Source: an uncultured Bacilli bacterium (GTDB lineage: Bacteria > Bacillota_I > Bacilli_A > RF39 > UBA660). Taken from it: a stretch of DNA of 60,106 nt. Made by a program: the position numbers and the translations under genes. The notes beneath the pieces were generated by a model. That model did not search any database, was not told the origin of the DNA, and worked only from the letters and a program-made list of their open reading frames with translations. The DNA is taken from contig CAKOSZ010000008.1 in assembly GCA_934119955.1 (NCBI GenBank), forward strand, positions 1 to 60,106. The letters are read 5' to 3'. Shown piece by piece: positions 42,416 through 51,640 of the stretch (positions are counted from its first letter, which is position 1; the number at the start of each line of letters is the position of its first letter).

Positions 42416-43639
42416 ATGAAAAAGAAAGTATTTTTAATATCATTTGTTATGGTTATTTTACTATCTACTTTTATCTGTATTTATGTTTTTACTAGAAAAG
42501 ATAATAAGATTAAATTAGATACAACTATCACATCAAGTATTGTTCTTGATATTAATCCTAGTTTAAAAATAGAACTTAATAAAGAAAATAAAGTTATAAA
42601 CTTAATTGGATTAAATGAAGATGGTAAAAAAGTTATTATAGATGATTACAAGGGTAAGGTTTTGGAAGAGGTAATTGAAAGTATTTTAGAAAAATCTCGT
42701 AGTTTAGAATACTTAAAAGATGATACTACTATTTTAGTAAGTGTCGATGGTACTTATAAAGCAGATGACTTGAAAACTATTATTAGTAATGATTTAGAAA
42801 ATAAAAATATCAAAGGAGAAGTAATTATTCCTACTATAACTGAAAGTTCCAAAGAAATTGCTAGTAAGTATAACATAACAGAAAGCAAAGCTTCCTATCT
42901 TGAAGAAATAATTAAAGATACATCTCTTAAAATAGAAGATGTAAAAGATATGAGTGTTCAAGATGCAAAAGAAAAAGTTCAAGAAGAAATTAAAAAACAA
43001 GAAGAAATAAAGCAAGAAGAAATTAAACAAGAACAAAATAAGAATAATACTACTAATAACAATAATAGTAGTAATAACAATACTAATAAAAATAATAACA
43101 ACAGTAATTCTGGTTCTAGTAGTCTTACTCCCCCAGCATCTTCTAGGGATACAAGTGGGGCTTGGTGTACATTTAATAAAAATAGACCATATAATTATGT
43201 TTATGATTATAAAGAATTAATAGGAGAAGCAAAGGTCAGAGAAATTGCTACTAATCATTTAGCAGGTGTTTATTTTAAAACAAGCAGTCTTGCTATTTAT
43301 GACGATATAAAAGGATCTTACTGTAAAACTTATAAATTTGCTGGTTTAAATGATGACTTTAAATATTATTTAACAATTGATTCTGTAACTGGTAGTATTT
43401 TAGAAGAAAGTAAAGAAGAAATGGAAAAACCAAGTATAAGTAAGGATAAAGCCAAAGAAATTGGTTTAACTTATTTTAAACTTCAAGAAAGTGAATGTGA
43501 ACTTGTTCAAGCTGATTTAAGTAGCACTTTTACGGTTTTAAAATATACTTTTATAGCAAGATGTAATGGTACTTATTATGCAGCTGATATAGATGGTAAA
43601 ACAGGTAGTTTATCAGGTGATACAACCTGGCAAAATTAA
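42416..43639 (+). CDS. RsgI-like exported protein with C-terminal PepSY-like domains
   Basis: A 407-residue protein with one N-terminal membrane segment (about 4-26). Residues 40-110 match the extracellular domain of RsgI-type anti-sigma factors (SSIVLDINPSLKIELNKENKVI). A helical Lys/Glu part and an Asn/Ser linker (about 195-245) lead to a C-terminal region resembling PepSY domains (KAKEIGLTYFKLQESEC). The cytoplasmic sigma-binding RsgI_N domain is missing, so it is probably a sensor or wall-associated protein and not a classical anti-sigma factor. A TATAAT lies near 42389. Confidence 0.75.
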   Translation: MKKKVFLISFVMVILLSTFICIYVFTRKDNKIKLDTTITSSIVLDINPSLKIELNKENKVINLIGLNEDGKKVIIDDYKGKVLEEVIESILEKSRSLEYLKDDTTILVSVDGTYKADDLKTIISNDLENKNIKGEVIIPTITESSKEIASKYNITESKASYLEEIIKDTSLKIEDVKDMSVQDAKEKVQEEIKKQEEIKQEEIKQEQNKNNTTNNNNSSNNNTNKNNNNSNSGSSSLTPPASSRDTSGAWCTFNKNRPYNYVYDYKELIGEAKVREIATNHLAGVYFKTSSLAIYDDIKGSYCKTYKFAGLNDDFKYYLTIDSVTGSILEESKEEMEKPSISKDKAKEIGLTYFKLQESECELVQADLSSTFTVLKYTFIARCNGTYYAADIDGKTGSLSGDTTWQN

Positions 43640-43647
43640 GGAGAAAT

Positions 43648-44187
43648 ATGAAAAATTATAAAAAAATTATTATTACTGCTTCTCTATTATTAACCGTTGG
43701 TTGCACCAAAGAAGCCTTAAATGATAATCCAAATAATATTAATTATACTAATAAATACGAATGTGTTAGAAGTGAAAATATAAAAAAATATTTAGTTGAT
43801 AAAAGAAATGGAAAAAATAACTTTACTTCAATTGAAGATGAAAAAACTTTACGTGAAACAAGTCCAGTTGCTATTGAAGAAAAATTTTATAAAACTTATA
43901 ATTTTAATGAAGATGGTTCTAAATTATTAAATCAAATTGAAAGAGAAACTTTTACTTATTTATTTGACTATGATATGGATAAAGAACTTGATTTTTATAA
44001 AACTAAATGTGATGGAGTTGAAGAATATGGTTACAAGAATTGTAAAGTTACTTTAAAAGATAAAGTTATAACAATTACCAAAGAACTAGATTTAACAAGT
44101 GATAAAGTATCAGACGAACTTAAAAATAAAACTCTTGATACTATTAAAAGTGATTACTTAGAAGATGAAGTATATACTTGTTCTTAA
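43648..44187 (+). CDS. Lipoprotein, unknown
   Basis: A 179-residue lipoprotein: signal peptide MKNYKKIIITASLLL with lipobox TVGC (Cys19). The mature part is charged, with a C-terminal alpha/beta region (YKNCKVTLKDKVITITKEL). It follows the RsgI-like gene by 8 bases with AAGGAG upstream, so the two are an operon and may act together outside the membrane. Confidence 0.7.
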   Translation: MKNYKKIIITASLLLTVGCTKEALNDNPNNINYTNKYECVRSENIKKYLVDKRNGKNNFTSIEDEKTLRETSPVAIEEKFYKTYNFNEDGSKLLNQIERETFTYLFDYDMDKELDFYKTKCDGVEEYGYKNCKVTLKDKVITITKELDLTSDKVSDELKNKTLDTIKSDYLEDEVYTCS

Positions 44188-44199
44188 TATTATAATAAA

Positions 44200-44232
44200 A
44201 ATGGCACTAGTTAACTAATGTCATTTTTTTTA
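44200..44232. terminator. Bidirectional terminator between convergent genes
   Basis: AATGGCACTAG (44200-44210) pairs imperfectly with CTAATGTCATT (44215-44225), followed by T residues on the plus strand. Confidence 0.7.
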
Positions 44233-44236
44233 CTTA

Positions 44237-45121
44237 TTATTTATTTTTTTCTATTTGTTTAGAATAAAATGGTAAACTTTTCATCTTTTGTAAACCAAAT
44301 ACTATTAATACTCCAATTAAAAAGTATATAATTGAAAATTCTTTAAAAGTCATAGCACTTTTTGGAACCTTTAAAGTAGTAGGACCTTGGATAATTGCAT
44401 ATATAGAACCTATCATCATACCAATTACTACATATAAAGTTTGTGAACGATATTTTTCAAGAACTTTTTTAATTCCTCTAATTGATATAAATATACCAAG
44501 TAGTACTCCTATTCCAAATACAAGTAAAAGGAAAAATCCAGAAAAATCTAAATGTAGGAAATCTTTAATTGCTGTAATAATAGGAATATATAAACCAAAT
44601 GATAATAATAAAGTTGATCCTGATATACCAGGTAAAACCATAGCAGATATTGCTAAAATACCAGCAACTATTATATATAAAATCATACCTATATTTAAAT
44701 TAGTAACATCCATTCCCTTAGTAACTTTTATAACCGATAATAGAACTACTAAAACTATTCCCGGAATAATAAATAACATATTCTTTTTATTTTTTAAATT
44801 TTCTTTTTCTTCTATAAACATAATAGGAATAGAAGTTATAACAAATCCTAAAAATAATGAACTAACTTTATAAATTCCAGAGTCAAAGACATTAGCAAGA
44901 ATAGAAACTGATAAAATCATTCCAATTACCCAACCAATTCCAAGTTTTGCTAAAAATTTAATTGCTCCTATTCTTTCTTTTTTATTTCCTTTAATTAAAT
45001 AATTTAAAGAGTTTATAAATTCATCATAAAATCCTAATAAAAATGCAATTGTTCCCCCAGATACCCCAGGAACACTATCTGCAAGAGCCATACAAAAACC
45101 CCAAATTAAATTTAAAATCAT
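44237..45121 (-). CDS. DUF368 polyprenyl-phosphate transporter
   Basis: A 294-residue membrane protein of about eight to ten spans. The duplicated DUF368 signature is clear: DSVPGVSGGTIAFLLG near the N-terminus and LPGISGSTLLLSFGLY in the middle. DUF368 proteins (PopT) have been identified as undecaprenyl-phosphate translocases that recycle the lipid carrier for wall synthesis. ATG 45121 has GGAGG upstream; a longer frame starts at 45154. Confidence 0.88.
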   Translation of the reverse strand: MILNLIWGFCMALADSVPGVSGGTIAFLLGFYDEFINSLNYLIKGNKKERIGAIKFLAKLGIGWVIGMILSVSILANVFDSGIYKVSSLFLGFVITSIPIMFIEEKENLKNKKNMLFIIPGIVLVVLLSVIKVTKGMDVTNLNIGMILYIIVAGILAISAMVLPGISGSTLLLSFGLYIPIITAIKDFLHLDFSGFFLLLVFGIGVLLGIFISIRGIKKVLEKYRSQTLYVVIGMMIGSIYAIIQGPTTLKVPKSAMTFKEFSIIYFLIGVLIVFGLQKMKSLPFYSKQIEKNK

Positions 45122-45263
45122 ATTACCTCCACACTTCTTATATAATGATATCAAAAAAGAAATTAATTTACTATATTTTTTTTATTTTTTTACTTTTGTT
45201 TACAATTTTTACTAGGAAATATTTTTTTAATATGCTAAGATTAACACATAAAAAGGAGTAATT

Positions 45264-46028
45264 ATGGAAAAAGAATTTTACACATATGAAAAGATATTAT
45301 TATCTCTTTATAAAGAATATGTAAACAATCAAAAATTACTAAATGAACTAAAACAATATATAAGTATTGATAATGATAAAGTAAAAGACTTTTATTTTAA
45401 ATCTTATTTAAAACATGTTAGAAAAAATAGAACAATTACTGATAAAAGAATTTTACTTGTTGTTGAAGAAAAATTAGGTAAAATTAAAAAACTACAAGAA
45501 AGTTTATTATTCTTAGATGGTTATTTTAAAGATAATCATAGTTTATATTATAATATTTTAAATAGTAATAACCAAAGTGTTTTAGATATAAATCATATAG
45601 ATAAATTAGTTAGTATTAAACCAAATATAGAAATTACTGATAATCATAAGTTTACTGAATTAATTAGAGAAATTTTAAATACAAGATTTATGAATTTAGA
45701 TGAAACTATTACTGATAATCGTATGATTGATAATTGGCGTCTTGATATAAATAGTTCTAATTTATTACTTAGAAATAACTCTAAAAGTATTAATTATGAT
45801 CCATATACTAATACTATTAATTTATATGGTATTTCAAATGGAACTGATTTTTATTCAATTGTTAGAGGAGATATTCCAAGAAGTTATATAGATAATTCTA
45901 CAAGATGCTTTCTTGATGAAAATGAAAGTAATAAAATATTCGAACTTGATAGTCGTGACTTTTTAAAAGAAACAAGTTTTAGTCTTGAAGAAACTAATAA
46001 GGTTTTAAGATTAAAAAGCAAAAAATAA
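45264..46028 (+). CDS. Unknown cytoplasmic protein
   Basis: A 254-residue protein, helical in the N-terminal half (EKILLSLYKEYVNNQKLL) and mixed alpha/beta in the C-terminal half (YDPYTNTINLYGISNGTDF). No signal peptide or membrane span. AAAAGGAG precedes the ATG. It stands alone before rpsD. I recognise no family; it may be specific to this lineage. Confidence 0.5.
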   Translation: MEKEFYTYEKILLSLYKEYVNNQKLLNELKQYISIDNDKVKDFYFKSYLKHVRKNRTITDKRILLVVEEKLGKIKKLQESLLFLDGYFKDNHSLYYNILNSNNQSVLDINHIDKLVSIKPNIEITDNHKFTELIREILNTRFMNLDETITDNRMIDNWRLDINSSNLLLRNNSKSINYDPYTNTINLYGISNGTDFYSIVRGDIPRSYIDNSTRCFLDENESNKIFELDSRDFLKETSFSLEETNKVLRLKSKK

Positions 46029-46057
46029 TTGACAAAGTCTTAATATTTCTATATAAT
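46029..46057 (+). promoter_or_regulatory. rpsD promoter
   Basis: TTGACA (46029-46034), 17-base spacer, TATAAT (46052-46057): both boxes are perfect consensus. The -35 starts immediately after the preceding stop codon. Confidence 0.92.
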
Positions 46058-46063
46058 ATGGGT

Positions 46064-46215
46064 ACATATTCAATTGATAACCCAGTTTATTATCTTTTTT
46101 AATGTGTTTTTTAGGTTTATGAGTAACTATGGTTATTGTCGTGAAAGTATTAAAAAAAACTCCCTAAAAAAGAAATAGATATCAATGTTTATGAATAATA
46201 TTGAAGGAGGAAAAT
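46064..46215 (+). promoter_or_regulatory. Structured rpsD leader, possible S4 autoregulatory element
   Basis: The leader is about 150 bases. TTTTTTAGG (46107-46115) pairs with CCTAAAAAA (46163-46171), enclosing a GTAAC/GTTAT hairpin (46123-46136). S4 represses its own mRNA through leader structures in Firmicutes. I cannot confirm the known S4-leader fold by eye. Confidence 0.5.
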
Positions 46216-46818
46216 ATGTCAAGATACACAGGACCAAGTTATAAAAGAAGTAGAAGTGTTGGTTTCTCTACCTTAGAAAATGGTAAAGATTTAGCAAGAC
46301 GTCCATATAAACCTGGTATGCATGGAGCTAAAAGACAAGGAAAGTTATCTAACTATGGAGAACAATTAAAAGAAAAACAAAAAGTTAAGTTCATGTATGG
46401 GCTTAATGAAAGACAATTCCATAAGACTTTCATTGAGGCTGGCAAACTTGCAGGTATTCATGGTGAAAACTTCTTAAAACTTCTTGAAAGTAGATTAGAT
46501 AATTTAGTTTATCGTATGGGATTTGCTAACACAAGACGTGGAGCTAGACAATTAGTTAACCATGGTCATATTACAGTTGATGGTATGAAAGTTGATATTC
46601 CATCATATCGTGTTAAAGTTGGACAAGTTATAGCTTTAAAAGAAAATTCAAAAGATTTAAAATGTGTTAAAGAAGCTCTTGAAAATGTAACTAAAAGAGT
46701 TGAATATTTAGATTTTGATAAGAATAATAATACAGCTAAATTTGTAAGACTTCCTGAACGTAACGAATTATCAAGTGATATTGATGAATCATTAATAGTT
46801 GAATTCTACAATAGATAA
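46216..46818 (+). CDS. rpsD: Ribosomal protein S4
   Basis: A 200-residue S4. Typical features: MSRYTGPSYKRSRSVGFS, RPYKPGMHG, KQKVKFMYGLNERQFHKTF, the S4 RNA-binding domain (RLDNLVYRMGFANTRRGARQLVNHGHITVDG). ATG 46216 follows GAAGGAGGAAAAT. S4 starts small-subunit assembly on 16S rRNA and often represses its own mRNA. It is monocistronic here, with its own promoter and terminator. Confidence 0.98.
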   Translation: MSRYTGPSYKRSRSVGFSTLENGKDLARRPYKPGMHGAKRQGKLSNYGEQLKEKQKVKFMYGLNERQFHKTFIEAGKLAGIHGENFLKLLESRLDNLVYRMGFANTRRGARQLVNHGHITVDGMKVDIPSYRVKVGQVIALKENSKDLKCVKEALENVTKRVEYLDFDKNNNTAKFVRLPERNELSSDIDESLIVEFYNR

Positions 46819-46825
46819 AAGATGA

Positions 46826-46858
46826 AGTAATTAGATTTTTCTAGTTACTTTTTTTTTC
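46826..46858 (+). terminator. rpsD terminator
   Basis: AGTAATTAG (46826-46834) pairs with CTAGTTACT (46841-46849) with one G-U pair, followed by nine T. Confidence 0.9.
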
Positions 46859-46889
46859 ATTTTATGTTAAGATTATAGTAGGTGATAAT

Positions 46890-48755
46890 ATGAATGATAA
46901 ATCCTTGAAAGAATCTTTAAAAGAAGATGAGACGGAAGAAAATGTTAAAAAATACGGTAGCATGAAAGAAAAAAAACTATGGGAAATTGAAAATTTTAAA
47001 AATTATAAATATACAAATGATGTTAATGAAGTCTTAAAAGAAATTGCTGGGGGAACGGAATTTAAAATAAAAGATAAATTTATACCAGGAAGTCAAATTG
47101 ATGATATGTTTGATTATTTTGCTAGTAGAAATGATATTGCATTAAGTTATACAGATGATAATCATAATACAGTTATTACAGATGATAATATTATGATGAG
47201 TTCTAGTTTCTATAATTCAAATAAAACTAGCATTATAACTGCCTTTACTAAATATTTAAATGAGAAAAATCCGGATATAATTAGTGTTAATAACCTTGCC
47301 TTTAATGAAGAAATATTTAATATTATTATTAATAATCCTCATATAAAAACTATTTATTTTAATAATATTAATTTAACAGATAAGCAAATAAAAAGACTAC
47401 AAGAAAACTTTAAAGATGCTTACTTATTTAATAAAGATAACGGACGAAATCAAGTATCTTCTAGATATGCTTTTGGTTATTATACCAAAGAAGATTTAGA
47501 AAAATCCCATGACATATCTATAAATTATGATGATATTTTAACCAGTAATTATGAAAATCTATGTTTTTTACCAGACAATGCTTTTATTAGAATTAGTTTA
47601 TCTTCAATTGATACTATAAGTGAAGAAGAAAAATTTACTAATATTAGAAAATTTTTAGATAATTTAGATCTATTAAATGAAAGATTAAACAAAAAATTAT
47701 TTATTAAATTTGATGTAAAAAAAAGAAGTATTTTTAAAAAAGTATTTAAAAAATCATATCAAAATCTTAATTTAGTAATTTGTAATGATTCCCATGATTA
47801 TTCATATTTTGAGTATATGGAGGAAGAAAAAAAATTAGAAGAACTTGTTGAAGGAGTTAAAAATGCTAATTTAAGTCCCTTAGAAAAATATTTTGCCGTT
47901 TATAACATTGTAAAAAATTTCAAACCATATAAAGAAAATGAAAATGATAAGGATGCTCCTAGACGTATTAGATATATTTTAAATAATGAATATATGGTTT
48001 GTGTTGGCTATGCTGAATTACTTACTAACCTACTTGATAAAGTTGGAATTGATGCTAATACTATTGGTGTTGGTGTTGATACTTCTTATGATAAAGGTTT
48101 TACTCTTGAAGAAAAAGTTGTTGAACATGCAGGACATAGAAGAGTTATTGTTAATATAGATGATGATAAATATAATGTTCATGGAATATATATGGCTGAT
48201 CCTACTTGGGACAATGATTTAGATGAAAACTATTTAAATCACTCTTTAATGACATTTGATAAAATGCAGGTATCAAAGAGAATGTTTTGGTTATCTACTT
48301 GTAATGTTATCCTTGATATTCATAACTTTGATGAATTCAATCAACAAGTAAATTTTCTTTTAAAAAGAGAATTAAAAAGAGAATTAAAAAATAATTCTTT
48401 TAATTCATCTTTTGAAAAAAATTTATTAAATGCATATCGATATGTTACTTTAAGTATTTTAACAAGTTTGGAATGTGATCCTGAAATAAATAAATTTTTA
48501 ATTACTTTCAAAGAATGTAAAGAAGAAAAAGACTTTATTAATTTATTAACTAACTTAGGTAATTACCTGTTAAAAAGAACTAATAAACCTATTGATGATA
48601 AAACTATTTTAAGTGCTGCTCGTGAATATCCACGTCAAATAAATGATGCAAGATATTTAGAAAGTAAAGATTATTTTCAAAGAGAAGATAAAATGTTTCC
48701 TTATACTACAACTAGTCAAGACATTGAATTAGTTGAAAAAGGAAAAACTCATTAA
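46890..48755 (+). CDS. Transglutaminase-like protein
   Basis: A 621-residue cytoplasmic-looking protein. The C-terminal half has a transglutaminase-like core: Cys near residue 371 (YMVCVGYAELL), His near 413-416 (EHAGHRRVIVNI) and Asp near 436 (YMADPTWDND), the usual Cys-His-Asp triad. The N-terminal half has leucine-rich alpha/beta segments (IKTIYFNNINLTDKQIKRL). There is no signal peptide. It may be a protease or protein-crosslinking enzyme; its substrate is unknown. Confidence 0.75.
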   Translation: MNDKSLKESLKEDETEENVKKYGSMKEKKLWEIENFKNYKYTNDVNEVLKEIAGGTEFKIKDKFIPGSQIDDMFDYFASRNDIALSYTDDNHNTVITDDNIMMSSSFYNSNKTSIITAFTKYLNEKNPDIISVNNLAFNEEIFNIIINNPHIKTIYFNNINLTDKQIKRLQENFKDAYLFNKDNGRNQVSSRYAFGYYTKEDLEKSHDISINYDDILTSNYENLCFLPDNAFIRISLSSIDTISEEEKFTNIRKFLDNLDLLNERLNKKLFIKFDVKKRSIFKKVFKKSYQNLNLVICNDSHDYSYFEYMEEEKKLEELVEGVKNANLSPLEKYFAVYNIVKNFKPYKENENDKDAPRRIRYILNNEYMVCVGYAELLTNLLDKVGIDANTIGVGVDTSYDKGFTLEEKVVEHAGHRRVIVNIDDDKYNVHGIYMADPTWDNDLDENYLNHSLMTFDKMQVSKRMFWLSTCNVILDIHNFDEFNQQVNFLLKRELKRELKNNSFNSSFEKNLLNAYRYVTLSILTSLECDPEINKFLITFKECKEEKDFINLLTNLGNYLLKRTNKPIDDKTILSAAREYPRQINDARYLESKDYFQREDKMFPYTTTSQDIELVEKGKTH

Positions 48756-48763
48756 AAATATTA

Positions 48764-48797
48764 AAATCCAATCAAAACCTGATTGGATTTATTTTAT
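48764..48797. terminator. Bidirectional terminator
   Basis: AAATCCAATC (48764-48773) pairs with GATTGGATTT (48781-48790), with T-rich sequence on both sides. It serves the convergent transglutaminase-like and lipoprotein genes. Confidence 0.85.
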
Positions 48798-49435
48798 CTT
48801 TTTATAGTTAAAGTAGATTTACTAATTCCGCGGTAATTACCATTTAAATCAAAATCATCATTATCATAAGTAAAAACTGTTACTAAAACATTTTCAATTT
48901 TATTGCTACCCTCCTCAGTTGCCATTAATTTAATACTTGACATAACAGTATTATCATTATAATCATTTTCTTCAATATGAGAATGCCATCCTGTTGTATT
49001 AATATCATCATATAACCAAATATATAAATAATTGCTAAATTTATAATCAATAAAATTTTTAGGTTTTAAAATAGTTTCTTTAATACTAGTTCCATCTTTT
49101 AAATTAACTATTATTTGATAACCTATTTTATAATTATTAAAATTTTCATATTTAAGAGAATAAGTTTTATATAAATTTTTAATTGTTCCAACCTCTTCAT
49201 ATTCATTTGATAAAATAATTGAAAATACACCTATATCTTTAAAACTTAAAAAACTACTTATATATTCAGTTTGATATATATGTTTACCAGTTGATGTATA
49301 AAGACCAATTTTAATTTGATTATTATCTTGATAAGAAGATGCTTCTATTTTATTTTCTCCTCCCCTTACCTCATTTATTTCTTGGTTAGAACAACCTGTT
49401 AAGAAAATTAATAATACTAAAAAAACTATTTTCAT
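48794..49435 (-). CDS. Lipoprotein, unknown
   Basis: A 213-residue lipoprotein: MKIVFLVLLIFLTGC with lipobox LTGC (Cys15). The mature part is beta-rich (SSYQDNNQIKIGLYTSTGK, YKIGYQIIVNLKDGT). TTTGGAGAAAG precedes the ATG. It follows the 222-residue membrane protein gene on the same strand. Function unknown. Confidence 0.65.
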   Translation of the reverse strand: MKIVFLVLLIFLTGCSNQEINEVRGGENKIEASSYQDNNQIKIGLYTSTGKHIYQTEYISSFLSFKDIGVFSIILSNEYEEVGTIKNLYKTYSLKYENFNNYKIGYQIIVNLKDGTSIKETILKPKNFIDYKFSNYLYIWLYDDINTTGWHSHIEENDYNDNTVMSSIKLMATEEGSNKIENVLVTVFTYDNDDFDLNGNYRGISKSTLTIKR

Positions 49436-49498
49436 ATTCTTTCTCCAAAAAAATTATCTTTGTGAATAAAACTTACCCAAAGATAATTATTATTTTTT

Positions 49499-50167
49499 TT
49501 ACATTCCAAAACCATCTAATGAAATATATTTATTATTACTATCTATTACCCCAAGAGTTGTATTTCCACCACATTCAGTGCAATCAAACCAATATAATAT
49601 AACAAATTTTTCAACTTTTTTTATTTTATCAACTTTGGTAACTGTATTCTTATTACTAATAAAATCATTAAATAAATATGAGTATAAATCTCCATTTTTT
49701 AATAATATAAATAATTTTTCATTAATACATTCTATATTTTTAACATCACTAATATTTAAAGTAGTTATTACATTATCTTCATCTTTAATGCTTACCTTAC
49801 CATCACTTGAAAGTGCTGCCTGATATACTTTATCAAAACCAAACGGAGCAAAACTCACTTCTTTCATTCCTACATTATATGTTATTTTATATGAAAATGA
49901 AGGAAGTTTTTCCATTTCTTCAACTACTTCGTCAAAATCTTTGTATTCACTATTTTCTTGTGTACCATTGTTTTCTGTTTGTGAACTATTATTTTCCTGA
50001 TTATTATTTGATTTATTTTCTTTATCATTATTTAGTTTAATATAAAATATGTATCCTAACAAGCAAATAATAATAAAAGCCATTATAATAATTATTATTT
50101 TACTACTATTTTTATTTTGTTGTAATTTATTATTACTATCATTTACATTAACTTGATTAATATTCAT
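49499..50167 (-). CDS. Single-span exported protein, unknown
   Basis: A 222-residue protein: cytoplasmic N-terminus (~24 residues), one membrane span (about 24-44, IIIIIMAFIIICLLGYIFYI), an Asn/Glu/Ser linker (NNQENNSSQTENNGTQEN) and an extracellular beta-rich domain ending with CTECGG. AGGAGAGGTAT precedes the ATG. A TTGACA/TATACT promoter with 18-base spacing lies upstream (about 50185-50215). Confidence 0.6.
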   Translation of the reverse strand: MNINQVNVNDSNNKLQQNKNSSKIIIIIMAFIIICLLGYIFYIKLNNDKENKSNNNQENNSSQTENNGTQENSEYKDFDEVVEEMEKLPSFSYKITYNVGMKEVSFAPFGFDKVYQAALSSDGKVSIKDEDNVITTLNISDVKNIECINEKLFILLKNGDLYSYLFNDFISNKNTVTKVDKIKKVEKFVILYWFDCTECGGNTTLGVIDSNNKYISLDGFGM

Positions 50168-50242
50168 ATACCTCTCCTATCATAAAAATAGTATAGCACT
50201 TTAAAACATTACATGTCAATGTAAATAACTTTTAAATTTAAT

Positions 50243-50266
50243 AAAAAAACGAACCAACAAAGTTCG
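50243..50266 (-). terminator. tRNA-Leu terminator
   Basis: CGAAC/GTTCG stem (50250-50254, 50262-50266) followed on the minus strand by seven T. Confidence 0.82.
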
Positions 50267-50279
50267 ATTATTTTTCTAA

Positions 50280-50363
50280 TGGTCCTTGTGGTGGGAGTCG
50301 AACCCACACATCAGAGATACACGATTTTGAGTCGTGCGCGTCTACCAATTCCGCCACACAAGG
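50280..50363 (-). tRNA. tRNA-Leu (anticodon CAA)
   Basis: A class II tRNA of 84 bases: acceptor CCTTGTG/CACAAGG, long variable arm, anticodon stem CACGA/TCGTG with loop CTCAAAA (anticodon CAA), T-arm GTGGG-TTCGACT-CCCAC, discriminator A and encoded CCA. A TATAAT-like -10 lies just upstream on the minus strand. Confidence 0.95.
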
Positions 50364-50445
50364 AATACATACTAATTATAACATATATTTGTAAAAATAC
50401 TAGACTTTTTCTTTAATTTCAAGATATAATTATTTTGGTGATAAG

Positions 50446-51573
50446 ATGAATACAGAATTAAAACAAATAATTAATAACTTTAAGTTTATTGGAACTCTTT
50501 CTAATATAGAAGAAAATAAGCAAGGTAATATTAATAAAACTTATATTTTAACTTATAAAAACAAGAATAAAACCTTAAAATACTTGTTACAAGAAATAAA
50601 TGCTAATGTTTTTAAAGAACCAGATTTAGTTATGCATAATATAGAATTAGTAACTAATCATATTAATAAAAAATTAAAAAGTAATAAAGATACAACTCAT
50701 AAAACTTTAACAATTATAAAAACACTTGATGATAAAAATATGTATGTTTGCACGAATAATAATGAATTAAAATATTATAGAGCCTTTGATTATATAGAAA
50801 ATTGTATTAGTTATGATTCTTTTAAGAATAGTAAAGATGCAAATTTTCTTGCTTATAATGCTGGTAAATCATTTGGTTATTTCCAAGCCTTATTAAAAGA
50901 TTTTAATCCTAATTTATTACATGAAACTATAAGTGATTTTCATAATACTAAAAAAAGATTTAATTATCTTTTAGAAGCAATTGAAAATAAAATAACTAAT
51001 CGTGCTTCTCTATTTTCCAAAGAAATAATTGATTTAATCGAAAGAATTAAAGAATATAGTGTTATCGTAGATGAATTAGGTAGTACTATTCCTATTAGAG
51101 TAACTCATAATGATACGAAATTAAATAATATTTTAATGAATAAAGATACTAATGAAGGAATATCTATAATAGATTTAGATACTGTTATGCCAGGTTCTAT
51201 TCTCTATGATATAGGAGATGGAATAAGATCTGCTTGTGCTAACTCCTTTGAAGATGAAATTGATAAAGAAAAAATATATTTGAATTTAGATTTAACCAAG
51301 TCTTATTTAAAAGGATTTTTAGAAGAAACATATTATTTTTTAACTGATGAGGAGATTAAATATATAGGTTTATCTATTAAAATCTTAACTTATGAACTTG
51401 CTTTAAGATTTTTAACTGATTATTTAAATGGAGATACTTACTTTAAAATAAAATATCCAGAACATAACAAAGATAGATTTTTAAATCAATATATCTTACT
51501 TTTAGATCTTGATAAGAAAATAGATGAAATTGATGAATTTGTTTTAGAAACTATAAAAGAACTTAAAAAGTAA
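50446..51573 (+). CDS. NahK-like sugar kinase, APH fold
   Basis: A 375-residue aminoglycoside-phosphotransferase-fold kinase. The catalytic loop HNDTKLNNILM and metal-binding IIDLDTVMPGSILYDIGD match N-acetylhexosamine 1-kinases (NahK) and relatives. The N-terminal INKTYILTY and YLLQEINANVF are also typical. It may phosphorylate a hexosamine in a salvage pathway; no phosphorylase gene is nearby in the window. Confidence 0.75.
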   Translation: MNTELKQIINNFKFIGTLSNIEENKQGNINKTYILTYKNKNKTLKYLLQEINANVFKEPDLVMHNIELVTNHINKKLKSNKDTTHKTLTIIKTLDDKNMYVCTNNNELKYYRAFDYIENCISYDSFKNSKDANFLAYNAGKSFGYFQALLKDFNPNLLHETISDFHNTKKRFNYLLEAIENKITNRASLFSKEIIDLIERIKEYSVIVDELGSTIPIRVTHNDTKLNNILMNKDTNEGISIIDLDTVMPGSILYDIGDGIRSACANSFEDEIDKEKIYLNLDLTKSYLKGFLEETYYFLTDEEIKYIGLSIKILTYELALRFLTDYLNGDTYFKIKYPEHNKDRFLNQYILLLDLDKKIDEIDEFVLETIKELKK

Positions 51574-51640
51574 ACTTTTATAGTTTTTATATACTTTTTT
51601 ATTTTAAAATGTTATAATAACATACAAGTTTGGTGATATT

